From NCBI GenBank assembly GCA_902602595.1, contig CACKRJ010000008.1:1-46543 (forward strand): a stretch of 46,543 nucleotides of DNA, written 5' to 3'. Under the pieces are notes generated by a model, which made no database searches, was not told the DNA's origin, and saw only the letters and a program-made list of their open reading frames with translations. Of this stretch, positions 1-8,093 are shown piece after piece. The position numbers and the translations under genes are program-made. This stretch comes from an uncultured SAR86 cluster bacterium. Its GTDB lineage: Bacteria > Pseudomonadota > Gammaproteobacteria > Magnimaribacterales > D2472. Positions within the stretch are counted from its first letter, which is position 1. Each line of letters begins with the position of its first letter.

Positions 1-200
1 CTGAGACAAACAGTTGGTTTTCATTTTTAAATTTCACTGACAATGAAAGTAATGATTCACTCTTGCTTGGAGAATCAGCTGAATTTAGAATATTACTTGA
101 ATCAGAAAATAATAAAACTAATATTCTGGTTGAATCTCTTGAAGGGGCCAAAGATGAGGCTGAAGCTTTGCTATCTAAAATAAATGAATTATTAAGCTAA
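1..200 (+). CDS. bamC: C-terminal end of a BamC-like outer-membrane assembly lipoprotein (partial)
   Basis: An open frame enters from the left edge (first full codon at base 3) and ends at TAA 198-200. The visible 65 residues have a Trp near the start, alternating hydrophobic residues (FRILLES, TNILVES) and a final helix (EALLSKINELL). This suits the C-terminal helix-grip domain of BamC, an accessory lipoprotein of the BAM complex that inserts beta-barrel proteins in the outer membrane. The main support is position: E. coli has dapA-bamC-purC, and purC starts 6 bases downstream here. The N-terminus and lipobox lie outside the window, and sequence similarity alone would not be decisive. Confidence 0.5.
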   Translation, partial: ETNSWFSFLNFTDNESNDSLLLGESAEFRILLESENNKTNILVESLEGAKDEAEALLSKINELLS

Positions 201-206
201 AAAATT

Positions 207-926
207 ATGGAAAAAATATCTCAAATCACTGCTGGTAAGGCTAAGTCTTTATATACTACCAATGAAGCTGATCAATTAATAATGGAGTTCAGAGATGATA
301 CTTCAGCCTTTGATGGTAAAAAAATAGAAGCCTTGGATAATAAGGGTAAGGTCAACAACCAATTTAATGCATTTGTTATGGAGTTTTTAGCTTCAAAAGG
401 TATAGAGACTCATTTTATTAAATTGCTTTCAAATCATGAATCTCTTGTATATAAACTAGAAATGTTTCCTATTGAGTGCGTTGTTAGAAATAGGGCGACA
501 GGCTCACTTTGTAAAAGATTGGGAATTGAGGATGGCCTGATTTTGGATCCGCCCTTATTTGAGTTTTTTCTTAAAAACGATGATCTTGGAGATCCATTAA
601 TTAATGATCATCACATTGAATCTTTTGGCTGGGCAACCCAAGAGGATGCAGATACTATGAGAGATTTAACTCTTAAAATTAATGACATTTTGGTTGATTT
701 TTTTATGGAAGCTAATCTCATCTTAGTAGACTATAAATTGGAGTTTGGAAAATTTAAGGGCAAGATGCTTCTTGCTGATGAATTTACCCCTGATGGCTGT
801 AGATTATGGGATAAAGACACCTTAACAAAAATGGATAAAGATCGGTTTCGTCAAGATTTAGGAAATGTTATTGAAACATATGGAGAAGTAGGCGAAAGAC
901 TAGGAATGCAAATAAAACTTGACTAA
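207..926 (+). CDS. purC: Phosphoribosylaminoimidazole-succinocarboxamide synthase (SAICAR synthetase)
   Basis: PurC joins aspartate to CAIR using ATP in de novo purine synthesis; it is cytosolic. The 239-residue length matches bacterial PurC (about 237). Family motifs are in order: GKAKSLY near residue 11 (ATP-binding start), [10 protein letters not shown] near 30, VRNRATGS near 93, [10 protein letters not shown] near 175 and [12 protein letters not shown] near 190. The ATG at 207 follows the bamC stop by 6 bases, with no clear Shine-Dalgarno, suggesting translation coupled to bamC. Its last codons and stop overlap the IscR operator of the next operon. Identification is firm. Confidence 0.97.
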   Translation: MEKISQITAGKAKSLYTTNEADQLIMEFRDDTSAFDGKKIEALDNKGKVNNQFNAFVMEFLASKGIETHFIKLLSNHESLVYKLEMFPIECVVRNRATGSLCKRLGIEDGLILDPPLFEFFLKNDDLGDPLINDHHIESFGWATQEDADTMRDLTLKINDILVDFFMEANLILVDYKLEFGKFKGKMLLADEFTPDGCRLWDKDTLTKMDKDRFRQDLGNVIETYGEVGERLGMQIKLD

Positions 927-939
927 TATACTCAGGTAT
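915..939 (+). promoter_or_regulatory. IscR type 1 operator in front of iscR
   Basis: The 25 bases 915-939 match the published IscR type 1 consensus (ATASYYGACTRWWW followed by YAGTCRRSTAT, recalled from the literature) at 23 of 25 positions; mismatches are positions 2 and 17. The left half is CTTGACTAAT and the right half ACTCAGGTAT. The site covers the purC stop codon and the -35 element of the iscR promoter, as expected for repression of the isc operon by [2Fe-2S]-IscR when clusters are plentiful. I compared it by eye; no matrix search was run. Confidence 0.75.
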
Positions 940-951
940 TGATAATACCTG
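919..951 (+). promoter_or_regulatory. iscR promoter with overlapping palindrome
   Basis: TTGACT (919-924) is a 5/6 match to a sigma-70 -35 box; 16 bases later GATAAT (941-946) is a 5/6 match to the -10 box. Transcription would start near 952-955, at or beside the iscR ATG (953), so the mRNA would be leaderless or nearly so. A perfect 8-bp inverted repeat, CAGGTATT (933-940) and AATACCTG (944-951) with a 3-base spacer, lies across the -10 box and shares the right half of the IscR site. It may be a second operator. Confidence 0.55.
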
Positions 952-952
952 C

Positions 953-1390
953 ATGAATTTTACTACTAAAAGCCATTATGCCGTTAACGCCCTTGCTGAC
1001 CTAGAGCATCTTTCTGGTCACAATAATCCTGTTTCGTTACGTGATATTTCCTTGAGACAAGGAATTGATTTGACTTATCTTGAGCAGTTATTTAGAAAGC
1101 TTCGTATTGCTGGGATAGTTAGAAGTGTTAGAGGTAGAAATGGTGGCTATGTTTATGCAGTTAAGCCTAACGATATAAGTATTAAATCAATAATGGAGGC
1201 TGTAGAGGAAAATCTTGATGCTACTAACTGTGCAGGCACATCGTCATGTCACTCAGGCCAAAGATGTAATTCACATAAGCTTTGGGATGATTTGAATAAT
1301 GTCGTTGATAAATTTTTAAGTGATATTTCCATTTCAGACCTTGCAGAAAAGTCAAAAGGTCCCCACATAGTTCTTAAGGAAATTCAATAA
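953..1390 (+). CDS. iscR: IscR, Rrf2-family [2Fe-2S] transcriptional regulator
   Basis: IscR senses cellular Fe-S status and represses the isc operon when holding a [2Fe-2S] cluster. The 145 residues begin [11 protein letters not shown], aligned with the standard IscR/Rrf2 start, then a winged helix (residues 1 to about 80, with RGRNGGY as the wing). The cluster ligands are spaced C-x5-C-x5-C-x2-H ([17 protein letters not shown]), exactly as the Cys92, Cys98, Cys104 and His107 set of E. coli. The stop overlaps the iscS ATG by one base. No Shine-Dalgarno precedes the ATG, consistent with the near-leaderless promoter proposed above. Autoregulation is inferred from the operator. Confidence 0.95.
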   Translation: MNFTTKSHYAVNALADLEHLSGHNNPVSLRDISLRQGIDLTYLEQLFRKLRIAGIVRSVRGRNGGYVYAVKPNDISIKSIMEAVEENLDATNCAGTSSCHSGQRCNSHKLWDDLNNVVDKFLSDISISDLAEKSKGPHIVLKEIQ

Positions 1391-2616
1391 TGAGTAACGA
1401 AATAAATTTACCTATTTATATGGATTATGCATCTACCACGCCGGTAGATCCAAGGGTTGCGCAAAAAATTTCTGATCACTTAACATTGGATGGAAATTTT
1501 GGAAATCCAGCCTCGCGATCTCATAAATTTGGATGGAAAGCTGAAGAGGCTGTTGAAGAAGCAAGATCTCATGTAGCAAACTTAGTAAATTGTGATCCTA
1601 GAGAGATTGTCTGGACTTCAGGCGCTACTGAAGCCGATAACCTTGCTATTAAGGGGATTGCAAATTTTTACAAAAATAATGGAAAGCACATAATTACATC
1701 AAAAATAGAACATAAGGCTGTTCTAGATCCATGCAGACAGCTTGAAAGGGACGGCTTTGAGATAACATATTTGGAACCAAATGATAGGGGGCTGATTACT
1801 CCTAAGGCAGTTTCAGACGCAATTAGGGAAGACACAATCCTAGTTTCTATCATGCATATTAATAATGAATTAGGAACAATTAATGATCTGCATGGAATTG
1901 GAAGGGTTGCTCGTAAAAACAGCGTATTTTTTCATGTTGATGCTGCACAAAGTACAGGAAAAGTAGATATTGATTTGGGCGATCTTCCAGTTGATCTTAT
2001 GTCATTTTCTGCTCATAAGACATATGGGCCCAAAGGTATTGGTGCATTATTTGTAAGAAGAAAACCGCGTGTGAGAATTGAAGCTCAAATCCATGGAGGC
2101 GGTCATGAAAGAGGTATGAGATCAGGTACGCTCCCAACTCACCAAATTGTTGGAATGGGAGAAGCTTTTAAACTAGCTAAGGAAGAAATGGATGCAGATA
2201 AAGCAAGAATAAAATTGATGCATGATAGATTCTATGATTCTATTTCAAAAATTGAAGAAATATATGTTAATGGAGATATAACTAACAAAGTAAGTAATAT
2301 ACTCAACATTAGTTTTGCTTATGTAGAGGGCGAATCATTAATCATGGCTCTCAAAGATATAGCAGTATCTTCTGGTTCGGCTTGTACATCAGCAAGTTTA
2401 GAACCATCATATGTATTAAGAGCTCTTGGAATAAAAGATGAGCTAGCTTCTAGCTCAATCAGATTTTCTTTTGGAAGATTTACTACTGAAGAGGAGGTGG
2501 ATTATACACTTACTCTAATTAACCACGCAGTTGAAAGGCTAAGAGAGCTATCCCCTTTATGGGAGATGTACCTTGATGGTATTGATATTGACTCAGTAGA
2601 ATGGCAAACGCATTAA
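1390..2616 (+). CDS. iscS: Cysteine desulfurase IscS
   Basis: IscS is the PLP-dependent enzyme that takes sulfur from cysteine and passes it to IscU and to tRNA-thiolation partners. The 408-residue length is normal (E. coli 404). Lys210 in [11 protein letters not shown] is the PLP Schiff-base lysine, HVDAAQ near 182 contacts the cofactor, and Cys332 in SGSACTSAS is the persulfide cysteine on its mobile loop. [14 protein letters not shown] near the C-terminus is typical of the housekeeping IscS type rather than SufS. It starts within the iscR stop codon (TAATG) and is followed after 16 bases by iscU. Confidence 0.97.
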   Translation: MSNEINLPIYMDYASTTPVDPRVAQKISDHLTLDGNFGNPASRSHKFGWKAEEAVEEARSHVANLVNCDPREIVWTSGATEADNLAIKGIANFYKNNGKHIITSKIEHKAVLDPCRQLERDGFEITYLEPNDRGLITPKAVSDAIREDTILVSIMHINNELGTINDLHGIGRVARKNSVFFHVDAAQSTGKVDIDLGDLPVDLMSFSAHKTYGPKGIGALFVRRKPRVRIEAQIHGGGHERGMRSGTLPTHQIVGMGEAFKLAKEEMDADKARIKLMHDRFYDSISKIEEIYVNGDITNKVSNILNISFAYVEGESLIMALKDIAVSSGSACTSASLEPSYVLRALGIKDELASSSIRFSFGRFTTEEEVDYTLTLINHAVERLRELSPLWEMYLDGIDIDSVEWQTH

Positions 2617-2632
2617 ATATTGGGAGGTATTT

Positions 2633-3037
2633 ATGGCATATAGTAAAAAAGTAATTGAAAAATTCGAAAATACCCTAAACGAACCTGAAAAGTTTAATGT
2701 GGGTAGATTTGATCCTAAAGAAGCGAATATCGGCACAGGAATGGTAGGTGCTCCTGCATGTGGAGATGTAATGAAATTACAAATCAAGTGTGAATCAAAA
2801 GGAAATACTCATGTAATCAAGGATGTCAAATTTAAGACATATGGATGCGGATCAGCAATTGCATCTTCTAGCGAATTAGTAGATATGCTTGTGGGCAAAA
2901 CGTTAGAGGAAGCACGCGAAATTAAAAATGTTGAAATTGCTGAAGCTCTAGAGTTGCCTCCTATAAAAATTCATTGCTCAGTCTTGGCTGAAGATTCAAT
3001 TAAGCAAGCGATTGATGATTTTGAGCAGAAGCAATAA
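2633..3037 (+). CDS. iscU: Fe-S cluster scaffold protein IscU
   Basis: IscU is the scaffold on which [2Fe-2S] clusters are built from IscS sulfur. It has 134 residues, slightly longer than E. coli (128) through small insertions near residues 14-20 and 53-60. The three ligand cysteines are present: Cys43 in GAPACGD (with the flanking Asp45 that promotes cluster release), Cys72 in YGCGSAIASS and the third in KIHCSVLAED. The chaperone-recognition motif LPPIK, read by HscA in E. coli, is retained although hscBA are not in this operon. A clear GGGAGG precedes the ATG, unlike most genes here, suggesting strong translation. Confidence 0.97.
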   Translation: MAYSKKVIEKFENTLNEPEKFNVGRFDPKEANIGTGMVGAPACGDVMKLQIKCESKGNTHVIKDVKFKTYGCGSAIASSSELVDMLVGKTLEEAREIKNVEIAEALELPPIKIHCSVLAEDSIKQAIDDFEQKQ

Positions 3038-3043
3038 TATCGA

Positions 3044-3433
3044 ATGGAAAAATTTAAACCAGAACAACTGCAATTTTCAGATAAAGCAATTTCTCATTTT
3101 TCAAGAATGCTTGAAAAAGAAATCACTAAAAATTCAATAAGGATTGGTGTCAGAAAAGCTGGTTGCTCAGGTTATGAATACTTTTTTGGATATGAAGAAT
3201 ATCAAAATGATGATGATACTGTTATCAAGCAACATGATTGTACATTTTTAGTAGATTCAAAGAGTTTTGAATTCCTCAAAGGTAGTAGAGTTGACTACAC
3301 AGATGATGGTTTCAATAAAGGTATTCAATTTCATAATCCAAATGCAACAGCAGTCTGTGGCTGTGGAGAAAGTTTCCAAATTGATTCTAGTGAAAGTGAT
3401 CTCAGCAAAAAATCTAAAGTAAAAAAAAAATAA
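3044..3433 (+). CDS. iscA: IscA-type Fe-S cluster carrier with a lysine-rich tail
   Basis: An A-type carrier that binds iron or Fe-S clusters and delivers them to targets. The ligands are Cys41 in KAGCSGYEY and Cys105 and Cys107 in VCGCGESF, the same 64-residue spacing as E. coli IscA (35, 99, 101). E. coli IscA is 107 residues; this one has 129 because of about 6 extra N-terminal residues and an unusual tail after GESF, acidic then basic, ending KKSKVKKK. The tail is coded by an A-rich stretch with ten A at 3421-3430 directly before the stop, and the stop overlaps the probable start of fdx. Position between iscU and fdx supports iscA rather than erpA or sufA. Confidence 0.9.
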   Translation: MEKFKPEQLQFSDKAISHFSRMLEKEITKNSIRIGVRKAGCSGYEYFFGYEEYQNDDDTVIKQHDCTFLVDSKSFEFLKGSRVDYTDDGFNKGIQFHNPNATAVCGCGESFQIDSSESDLSKKSKVKKK

Positions 3434-3759
3434 AAATTTTACCTCACGAAGAGCTTTGTCCTGAGGGAGTTATCATAGATGCCTTAGATGGCGAGACTAT
3501 TTTAGAGGCATGCCTTAGAAATAAAATACGTATAGAACATGCTTGCGAAATGTCATGTGCATGTACAACTTGTCATATTATTATTGAAGAAGGCTTTACC
3601 AGCCTTGAGGATGCTTCAGATGATGAGGAAGATCTCCTTGACAAAGCGTGGGGTCTTGAAGCTAGGTCAAGATTAGGTTGTCAGGTATATCCTGAGGATG
3701 AGTTAACCATTATCAAGATACCAAAATATACTATTAATCAGGTTTCAGAGGATCACTAA
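3430..3759 (+). CDS. fdx: [2Fe-2S] ferredoxin of the isc operon, non-canonical start
   Basis: Fdx supplies electrons for cluster assembly on IscU. The frame contains the full adrenodoxin-type ferredoxin: KILPHEELCPEG at the N-terminus, HACEMSCACTTCH holding three ligands (C-x5-C-x2-C), LLDKAWGLE, LGCQV with the fourth ligand, and IPKYTIN near the end. The first ATG in frame (3550) is inside the cluster-binding loop and would delete the N-terminal strands, so it cannot be the real start. Upstream of it the frame has no ATG, GTG or TTG back to a stop at 3415-3417. The best fit by alignment is ATA at 3430, overlapping the iscA TAA as ATAA and giving a 109-residue protein; ATT at 3436 is the alternative. 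Frameshift fusion with IscA is also possible. Confidence 0.88.
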   Translation: MKILPHEELCPEGVIIDALDGETILEACLRNKIRIEHACEMSCACTTCHIIIEEGFTSLEDASDDEEDLLDKAWGLEARSRLGCQVYPEDELTIIKIPKYTINQVSEDH

Positions 3760-3959
3760 TGGAAATAGATTGGTCTGATATTCAAGAAATTGCCATAGAG
3801 CTTTATGAAAACTTCCCCGAAATTGATCCGCAATGGATAAGTTTTCCAGATTTGCATAATAAAATATCTAATTTAAAAAATTTTGTGGGAGATCCTAGTA
3901 AGTCAAATGAAAAAATTCTTGAAGCAATCCAAATGGCGTGGATGGATGAATTGGATTAA
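3759..3959 (+). CDS. iscX: IscX (YfhJ) Fe-S assembly regulator
   Basis: A 66-residue acidic protein that binds IscS and iron and tunes cluster assembly. It carries the family features: WSDIQEIAIELYE near the start, PEIDP near residue 20, and the conserved SNEKILEAIQMAWMDE at the C-terminus. Length equals E. coli IscX (66). It starts inside the fdx stop (TAATG) and closes the isc operon, as in E. coli. A likely -10 element for ndk follows within a few bases. Confidence 0.93.
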   Translation: MEIDWSDIQEIAIELYENFPEIDPQWISFPDLHNKISNLKNFVGDPSKSNEKILEAIQMAWMDELD

Positions 3960-3965
3960 CTCACC

Positions 3966-3971
3966 TATAAT
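3966..3971 (+). promoter_or_regulatory. Possible -10 element for ndk
   Basis: TATAAT lies 24 bases before the ndk ATG and just after the iscX stop. A convincing -35 box at 16-18 bases spacing is absent. It is followed by AGGAG (3983-3987), a good Shine-Dalgarno for ndk. It may give ndk and the downstream genes a promoter of their own, separate from isc control. Confidence 0.45.
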
Positions 3972-3994
3972 GTCGCAAATTTAGGAGTAACCTT

Positions 3995-4414
3995 ATGACA
4001 ATACAACGCACACTTTCAATAATTAAGCCTGATGCAACATCTAGAAATATTATTGGAAAAATAATAGATCGCTTTGAAGAAAATGGTCTTAAAGTGGTTG
4101 CAGGTAAATTGATACATATGGATGAAGCACAGGCTGCAGGTTTTTATTCAGAGCATGAAGGAAGACCCTTTTTTCCTAAGCTTGTTGAGTATATGACATC
4201 TGCTCCAGTATTTGTTCAGGTTCTTGAGGGAGATAATGCTGTTTTAAAAAATAGAGAATTAATGGGCGCTACTAATCCAAGTGAAGCAGATTCTGGAACA
4301 ATTAGAGCAGACTTTGCAGAGACAATTGATGCAAATGCTGTTCATGGATCTGATTCAACTGATAGTGCAGGAAGAGAAATCTCATATTTTTTTAATGATA
4401 GCGAAATCTTTTAA
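3995..4414 (+). CDS. ndk: Nucleoside-diphosphate kinase
   Basis: Ndk balances nucleoside triphosphates by moving the gamma-phosphate from ATP to other NDPs through a phospho-histidine. The 139 residues show the usual start ([10 protein letters not shown]), [12 protein letters not shown] near 56, [14 protein letters not shown] near 91, and the catalytic His117 in NAVHGSDS. E. coli Ndk has 143 residues. AGGAG sits 7 bases before the ATG. In E. coli ndk likewise precedes rlmN, and that order is kept here with a 4-base gap. Confidence 0.97.
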   Translation: MTIQRTLSIIKPDATSRNIIGKIIDRFEENGLKVVAGKLIHMDEAQAAGFYSEHEGRPFFPKLVEYMTSAPVFVQVLEGDNAVLKNRELMGATNPSEADSGTIRADFAETIDANAVHGSDSTDSAGREISYFFNDSEIF

Positions 4415-4418
4415 TTGA

Positions 4419-5513
4419 GTGCATAAAGAAAAGATAAATTTACTAGGATTCTCGTACGAATCACTGGTAGATTTTTTTCAATCAATAGGGCAACCAAGTT
4501 TTAGGGCTCTCCAATTGATGAAATGGATTCATCAACGTGGAGTAATTGATTTTATAAAAATGACTGACTTTAGTCTGGCATTAAGAAATCAACTTTCTGA
4601 AATTGCTGAAGTTAAACCTCCTGCAGTAGAAGAGTGTTTTATATCTCCCGAGGGAACAAAAAAATATTTAATTAAACTTGATTCGGGCTCAATGATCGAA
4701 ATGGTAAAGATTCCAGAAAAAAAAAGATTGACGCTATGCATATCTTCTCAAGCAGGATGCGCATTGCAATGCACTTTTTGTGCAACAGGTGCACAAGGTT
4801 TTGAAAGGAATTTATCTGATTCTGAAATCATAGGTCAGTTATGGCTAGCTAATTTTCATGATGAATCTAGCCCGCCTATTTCAAATGTTGTTTTTATGGG
4901 AATGGGTGAGCCTCTTCTAAATATTGAATCAGTAATGAATTCTATCAACCTAATGTTGCATCAAAATGCATATGGACTTTCCAAAAGAAGGATTACCCTT
5001 AGCACATCAGGGATAGTCCCAGTAATCAATAAGTTAGGAGATAAAACTGATATTTCATTGGCAATATCTTTGCATGCTGCGAATAATATTCTTAGAGATG
5101 AAATAGTTCCAATTAATAAAAAATATCCATTAGAAGAGCTGCTGGATGCTTGTAAGAATTATTTAAAAACTCAAAGCAAACGTAAAACAATTACAATTGA
5201 ATATATTTTAATAGATGGTGTTAATGATTCATTGAAGCATGCAAAAGATTTAGTCAAGATTCTTGATGGACTATCCTGCAAAATAAATCTAATACCCTTT
5301 AATCCCTTTGATGGATGTAATTACCTTCGATCTCAAGAAAGTGTTATATATGAATTTAAAGATTACCTTATCAAAAAAGGTTTAATAGCAACCCTTAGGA
5401 TAACAAGAGGAGATGCAATCGATGGAGCATGCGGACAACTTGTTGGAAAGCTTAGTAAAAGCATTAAAGGTAAAAATAAAAAAAATTCAATTAGCCTCAT
5501 TAATACTTCATGA
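4419..5513 (+). CDS. rlmN: Dual-specificity 23S rRNA/tRNA adenine-C2 methyltransferase RlmN
   Basis: A radical-SAM enzyme that methylates C2 of A2503 in 23S rRNA and A37 in some tRNAs. The [4Fe-4S] motif C-x3-C-x2-C appears as CALQCTFCATGAQGF near residue 118, followed by MGMGEPLLN (SAM binding), LSTSGIVP and SLHAAN. The second catalytic cysteine is in DGACGQL near the C-terminus. Length is 364 residues (E. coli 384). The start is GTG, 4 bases after the ndk stop. The stop overlaps the next gene's ATG (ATGA). Confidence 0.96.
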   Translation: MHKEKINLLGFSYESLVDFFQSIGQPSFRALQLMKWIHQRGVIDFIKMTDFSLALRNQLSEIAEVKPPAVEECFISPEGTKKYLIKLDSGSMIEMVKIPEKKRLTLCISSQAGCALQCTFCATGAQGFERNLSDSEIIGQLWLANFHDESSPPISNVVFMGMGEPLLNIESVMNSINLMLHQNAYGLSKRRITLSTSGIVPVINKLGDKTDISLAISLHAANNILRDEIVPINKKYPLEELLDACKNYLKTQSKRKTITIEYILIDGVNDSLKHAKDLVKILDGLSCKINLIPFNPFDGCNYLRSQESVIYEFKDYLIKKGLIATLRITRGDAIDGACGQLVGKLSKSIKGKNKKNSISLINTS

Positions 5514-5743
5514 GCCTTAAATCAGCACATACAGAAAAGATTGGTAAAGCTTTTATAAATGAACTTATACTTTGCTCTATGACCCAAGAAGAGGTCGCCA
5601 CTTTAGCCTATATTAATGTTGAATCAAACTTTGATAATGATATGAATGAATTACATAACAAAATTAATAAATCATTTATACAAGATAAACTTGATTCACT
5701 TCAGCTTGATGTTACTGTTGATTTATCGGAATCAGAAGCATGA
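5510..5743 (+). CDS. Unknown 77-residue protein between rlmN and ispG
   Basis: I do not recognise this protein. It is acidic, predicted mostly helical, with one cysteine (LILCSMT), no signal peptide and no membrane segment. It overlaps both neighbours by 4 bases (ATGA on each side), so it is very probably translated by coupling and is not a chance ORF. In E. coli this slot holds pilF and rodZ, which are absent; nothing in this sequence resembles the TPR repeats of PilF or the HTH/TM layout of RodZ. Neighbours include RNA-modification and Fe-S enzymes, but that does not assign a role. Confidence 0.75.
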   Translation: MSLKSAHTEKIGKAFINELILCSMTQEEVATLAYINVESNFDNDMNELHNKINKSFIQDKLDSLQLDVTVDLSESEA

Positions 5744-6837
5744 ACAATTCTTGGATAGAAAGAAAAAAAACTAATCCTATTTTTGTAGGGAGTGTTGGTG
5801 TAGGCGGCGATTATCCTATATCAATTCAATCTATGACAAATACCAATACGGCTGATATTCAAGCGACTGTAAGTCAAATTGAAGAATTACAAGCAGCTGG
5901 TGCTGATATTGTTAGAGTCTCTGTTCCTGATAAAGATTGTGCAAATGCATTTAAATCAATAAAAGATTTTGTCTCAATTCCACTGGTTGCAGATATTCAT
6001 TTTGATTATAAGATTGCTCTGCTTGTTGCAGATTCTGCTGACTGCCTTAGGATTAATCCGGGCAATATTGGAAAAGAAAATAAGATTCAAGAAATTATTC
6101 AAGCGGCTAAAGATAATAATATTCCAATAAGAATTGGAGTTAATGCCGGTTCATTGGAGAAAGATCTTCAGAAAAAGTATGGAGAGCCTACTTCAGATGC
6201 TTTGGTGGAGTCTGCGCTGAGACATGTAGATATTTTAGATAGATATGATTTCTCCAATTTTAAATTAAGCTTAAAAGCCTCAAATATTCAAATGACAGTT
6301 GATAGTTATAGACAGTTTTCAAAATTACTTGATCAGCCATTGCATTTAGGCATCACAGAATCAGGAAGCTATAGGGCTGGCTCAGTTAAGTCATCTATTG
6401 GTTTGGGCATGCTTTTATCTGAAGGTATAGGCGACACAATTAGAGTTTCACTTGCCTCTGATCCAGTTGATGAAATAAAGATTGGTTGGGATATTTTAAA
6501 AAGTCTGAATTTAAGAAGTCGAGGCATTAGAATAGTTGCATGCCCGAGCTGCTCTAGACAAAATTTTAATGTCATAGAGGTAGTAAATGAGCTTGAGACT
6601 AGGTTTGAGGGAATATCTGAGGATTTAGAAGTTGCCATAATCGGCTGCTATGTTAATGGCCCAGGAGAGTCTAAGGCAGCTGATGTTGGACTTACTGGCG
6701 GCCCAAGCAATTTACTTTATGTTAATGGAACTCCGTCAAAAAAAATCTCTAATGAGAAACTTGTTGATACAATAGAGGAGCAAGTCAAAGAACAGCTAGA
6801 AAAGAAAAATTCTTTAGACATAATTGCAAAAGGTTAA
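5740..6837 (+). CDS. ispG: 4-hydroxy-3-methylbut-2-en-1-yl diphosphate synthase (IspG)
   Basis: IspG (GcpE) carries out the penultimate step of the MEP isoprenoid pathway with a [4Fe-4S] cluster. The 365 residues have the TIM-barrel N-terminus ([28 protein letters not shown]) and the C-terminal cluster domain with CPSCSRQ (C-x2-C) and [14 protein letters not shown], which holds the third cysteine and the glutamate ligand. Length matches E. coli (372). It depends on the Fe-S supply made by the isc genes nearby; ispH, the last pathway step, is also in this window (38346). It is coupled to the upstream ORF by an ATGA overlap. Confidence 0.97.
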   Translation: MNNSWIERKKTNPIFVGSVGVGGDYPISIQSMTNTNTADIQATVSQIEELQAAGADIVRVSVPDKDCANAFKSIKDFVSIPLVADIHFDYKIALLVADSADCLRINPGNIGKENKIQEIIQAAKDNNIPIRIGVNAGSLEKDLQKKYGEPTSDALVESALRHVDILDRYDFSNFKLSLKASNIQMTVDSYRQFSKLLDQPLHLGITESGSYRAGSVKSSIGLGMLLSEGIGDTIRVSLASDPVDEIKIGWDILKSLNLRSRGIRIVACPSCSRQNFNVIEVVNELETRFEGISEDLEVAIIGCYVNGPGESKAADVGLTGGPSNLLYVNGTPSKKISNEKLVDTIEEQVKEQLEKKNSLDIIAKG

Positions 6838-6840
6838 AAA

Positions 6841-8085
6841 TTGAAGATTCAATCATTAAGAGGCATGCCTGATCTATTTCCTGAAGATCTAGATAGATGG
6901 CATGTATTCGAATCAAAGCTTTCCAAAATATTTCATTCTTTTAATGCGCATGAAATTCGTACCCCATTGCTAGAGTCCACAGAGCTTTTTTCAAGATCGG
7001 TTGGTAACTCTTCTGATATTGTTAACAAAGAACTCTATTCATTTTTAGATAGAAATGAAGAGAGCATTAGCCTAAGACCAGAGGGTTCAGCGAGCGTGAT
7101 CCGTGCAATTATTCAAAAAAAACAAGAACAGGAAAAACATAAACTTTGGTACCAAGGACCAATGTTTAGATACGAGAGGCCACAACAAGGAAGATTTAGA
7201 CAATTTCATCAAGTGGGAGTTGAATATCTTGGTTTTGAGGAGGGGATTTCTGAATATGAGCTAATTAGTATGGTTTTGCAGATTAACAAATTGATTGGTA
7301 TTTCAGACTATAAAATTAAAATTAACCATCTTGGTGATCAGCTTGCTAAGGAAGATTTTTGTAATGCGCTAGTCACTTTTCTTCAGCCTCATGTCAATGA
7401 ATTGCATGAAAAAGATCAAGCAAGATTAAAATCTAATCCTTTAAGAGTTTTAGACTCAAAAGAAAAATCTACTCAGGCGTTGCTGAAAGAAGGACCTCAA
7501 TTTCAAGATTTTCTTTCTGATGATTCTAAGAGCTTTTTGCAAAATCTTATAGACGCCTACAGTGATCATTGTGATATTCAAATTGATCAATCATTGGTAA
7601 GAGGATTAGATTATTACACTGGGATTGTATTTGAAGCTGTTTCAGAAGAGCTTGGAGCTCAAGATGCCTTTCTTGGAGGAGGAAGATACGATAACCTTTC
7701 AAAAGAACTTGGTGGAAAAGATATGCATGCCATAGGCTTTGCTATCGGGGTTGAAAGAATAATTGAGCTGCTGGGTATTGAAGATATTAAACAATCATTG
7801 AAAGTGGGATTTATTATTGTTGGAGAGCAGATTGATAAAAAAACATATAAAATAGCCGATGATTTAAGAAGTGCTAATAGTAGTATTATCCTTGATACAT
7901 TTTTAAATGAAGGAAGTCTAAAATCCCAGCTTAGAAGAGCCAATAAAAATAATTGTAGTTACGTAATTATTGTTGGAGAAGAAGAGCTAAAAAATGATCA
8001 AGTAATATGGAAAGACCTTGTCGCAGGCGGCGAGCAAGAACTTCTCACCTCAAAAGAGGCCATAGAAAAATATACTAATCTGTAG
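6841..8085 (+). CDS. hisS: Histidine-tRNA ligase
   Basis: A class II aminoacyl-tRNA synthetase charging tRNA-His. Motif 1 is around residues 20-45 (EIRTPLLES), motif 2 around 110 (FRYERPQQGRFRQFHQVGVE), the histidine loops are LVRGLDYYTG and GGGRYDNL, and motif 3 is AIGFAIGVERI. The C-terminal anticodon-binding domain is intact; total 414 residues (E. coli 424). The start is TTG, 3 bases after the ispG stop, giving MKIQSLRGMPDLFPED, the normal HisS N-terminus. Confidence 0.97.
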   Translation: MKIQSLRGMPDLFPEDLDRWHVFESKLSKIFHSFNAHEIRTPLLESTELFSRSVGNSSDIVNKELYSFLDRNEESISLRPEGSASVIRAIIQKKQEQEKHKLWYQGPMFRYERPQQGRFRQFHQVGVEYLGFEEGISEYELISMVLQINKLIGISDYKIKINHLGDQLAKEDFCNALVTFLQPHVNELHEKDQARLKSNPLRVLDSKEKSTQALLKEGPQFQDFLSDDSKSFLQNLIDAYSDHCDIQIDQSLVRGLDYYTGIVFEAVSEELGAQDAFLGGGRYDNLSKELGGKDMHAIGFAIGVERIIELLGIEDIKQSLKVGFIIVGEQIDKKTYKIADDLRSANSSIILDTFLNEGSLKSQLRRANKNNCSYVIIVGEEELKNDQVIWKDLVAGGEQELLTSKEAIEKYTNL

Positions 8086-8093
8086 GAGAGATC

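Noticed and set aside
3550-3759. ATG 3550 as the start of a 69-residue ferredoxin
   Set aside because: It lies inside the cluster-binding loop, removes the N-terminal strands and the first ligand cysteine, and clear ferredoxin homology continues upstream to about 3430.
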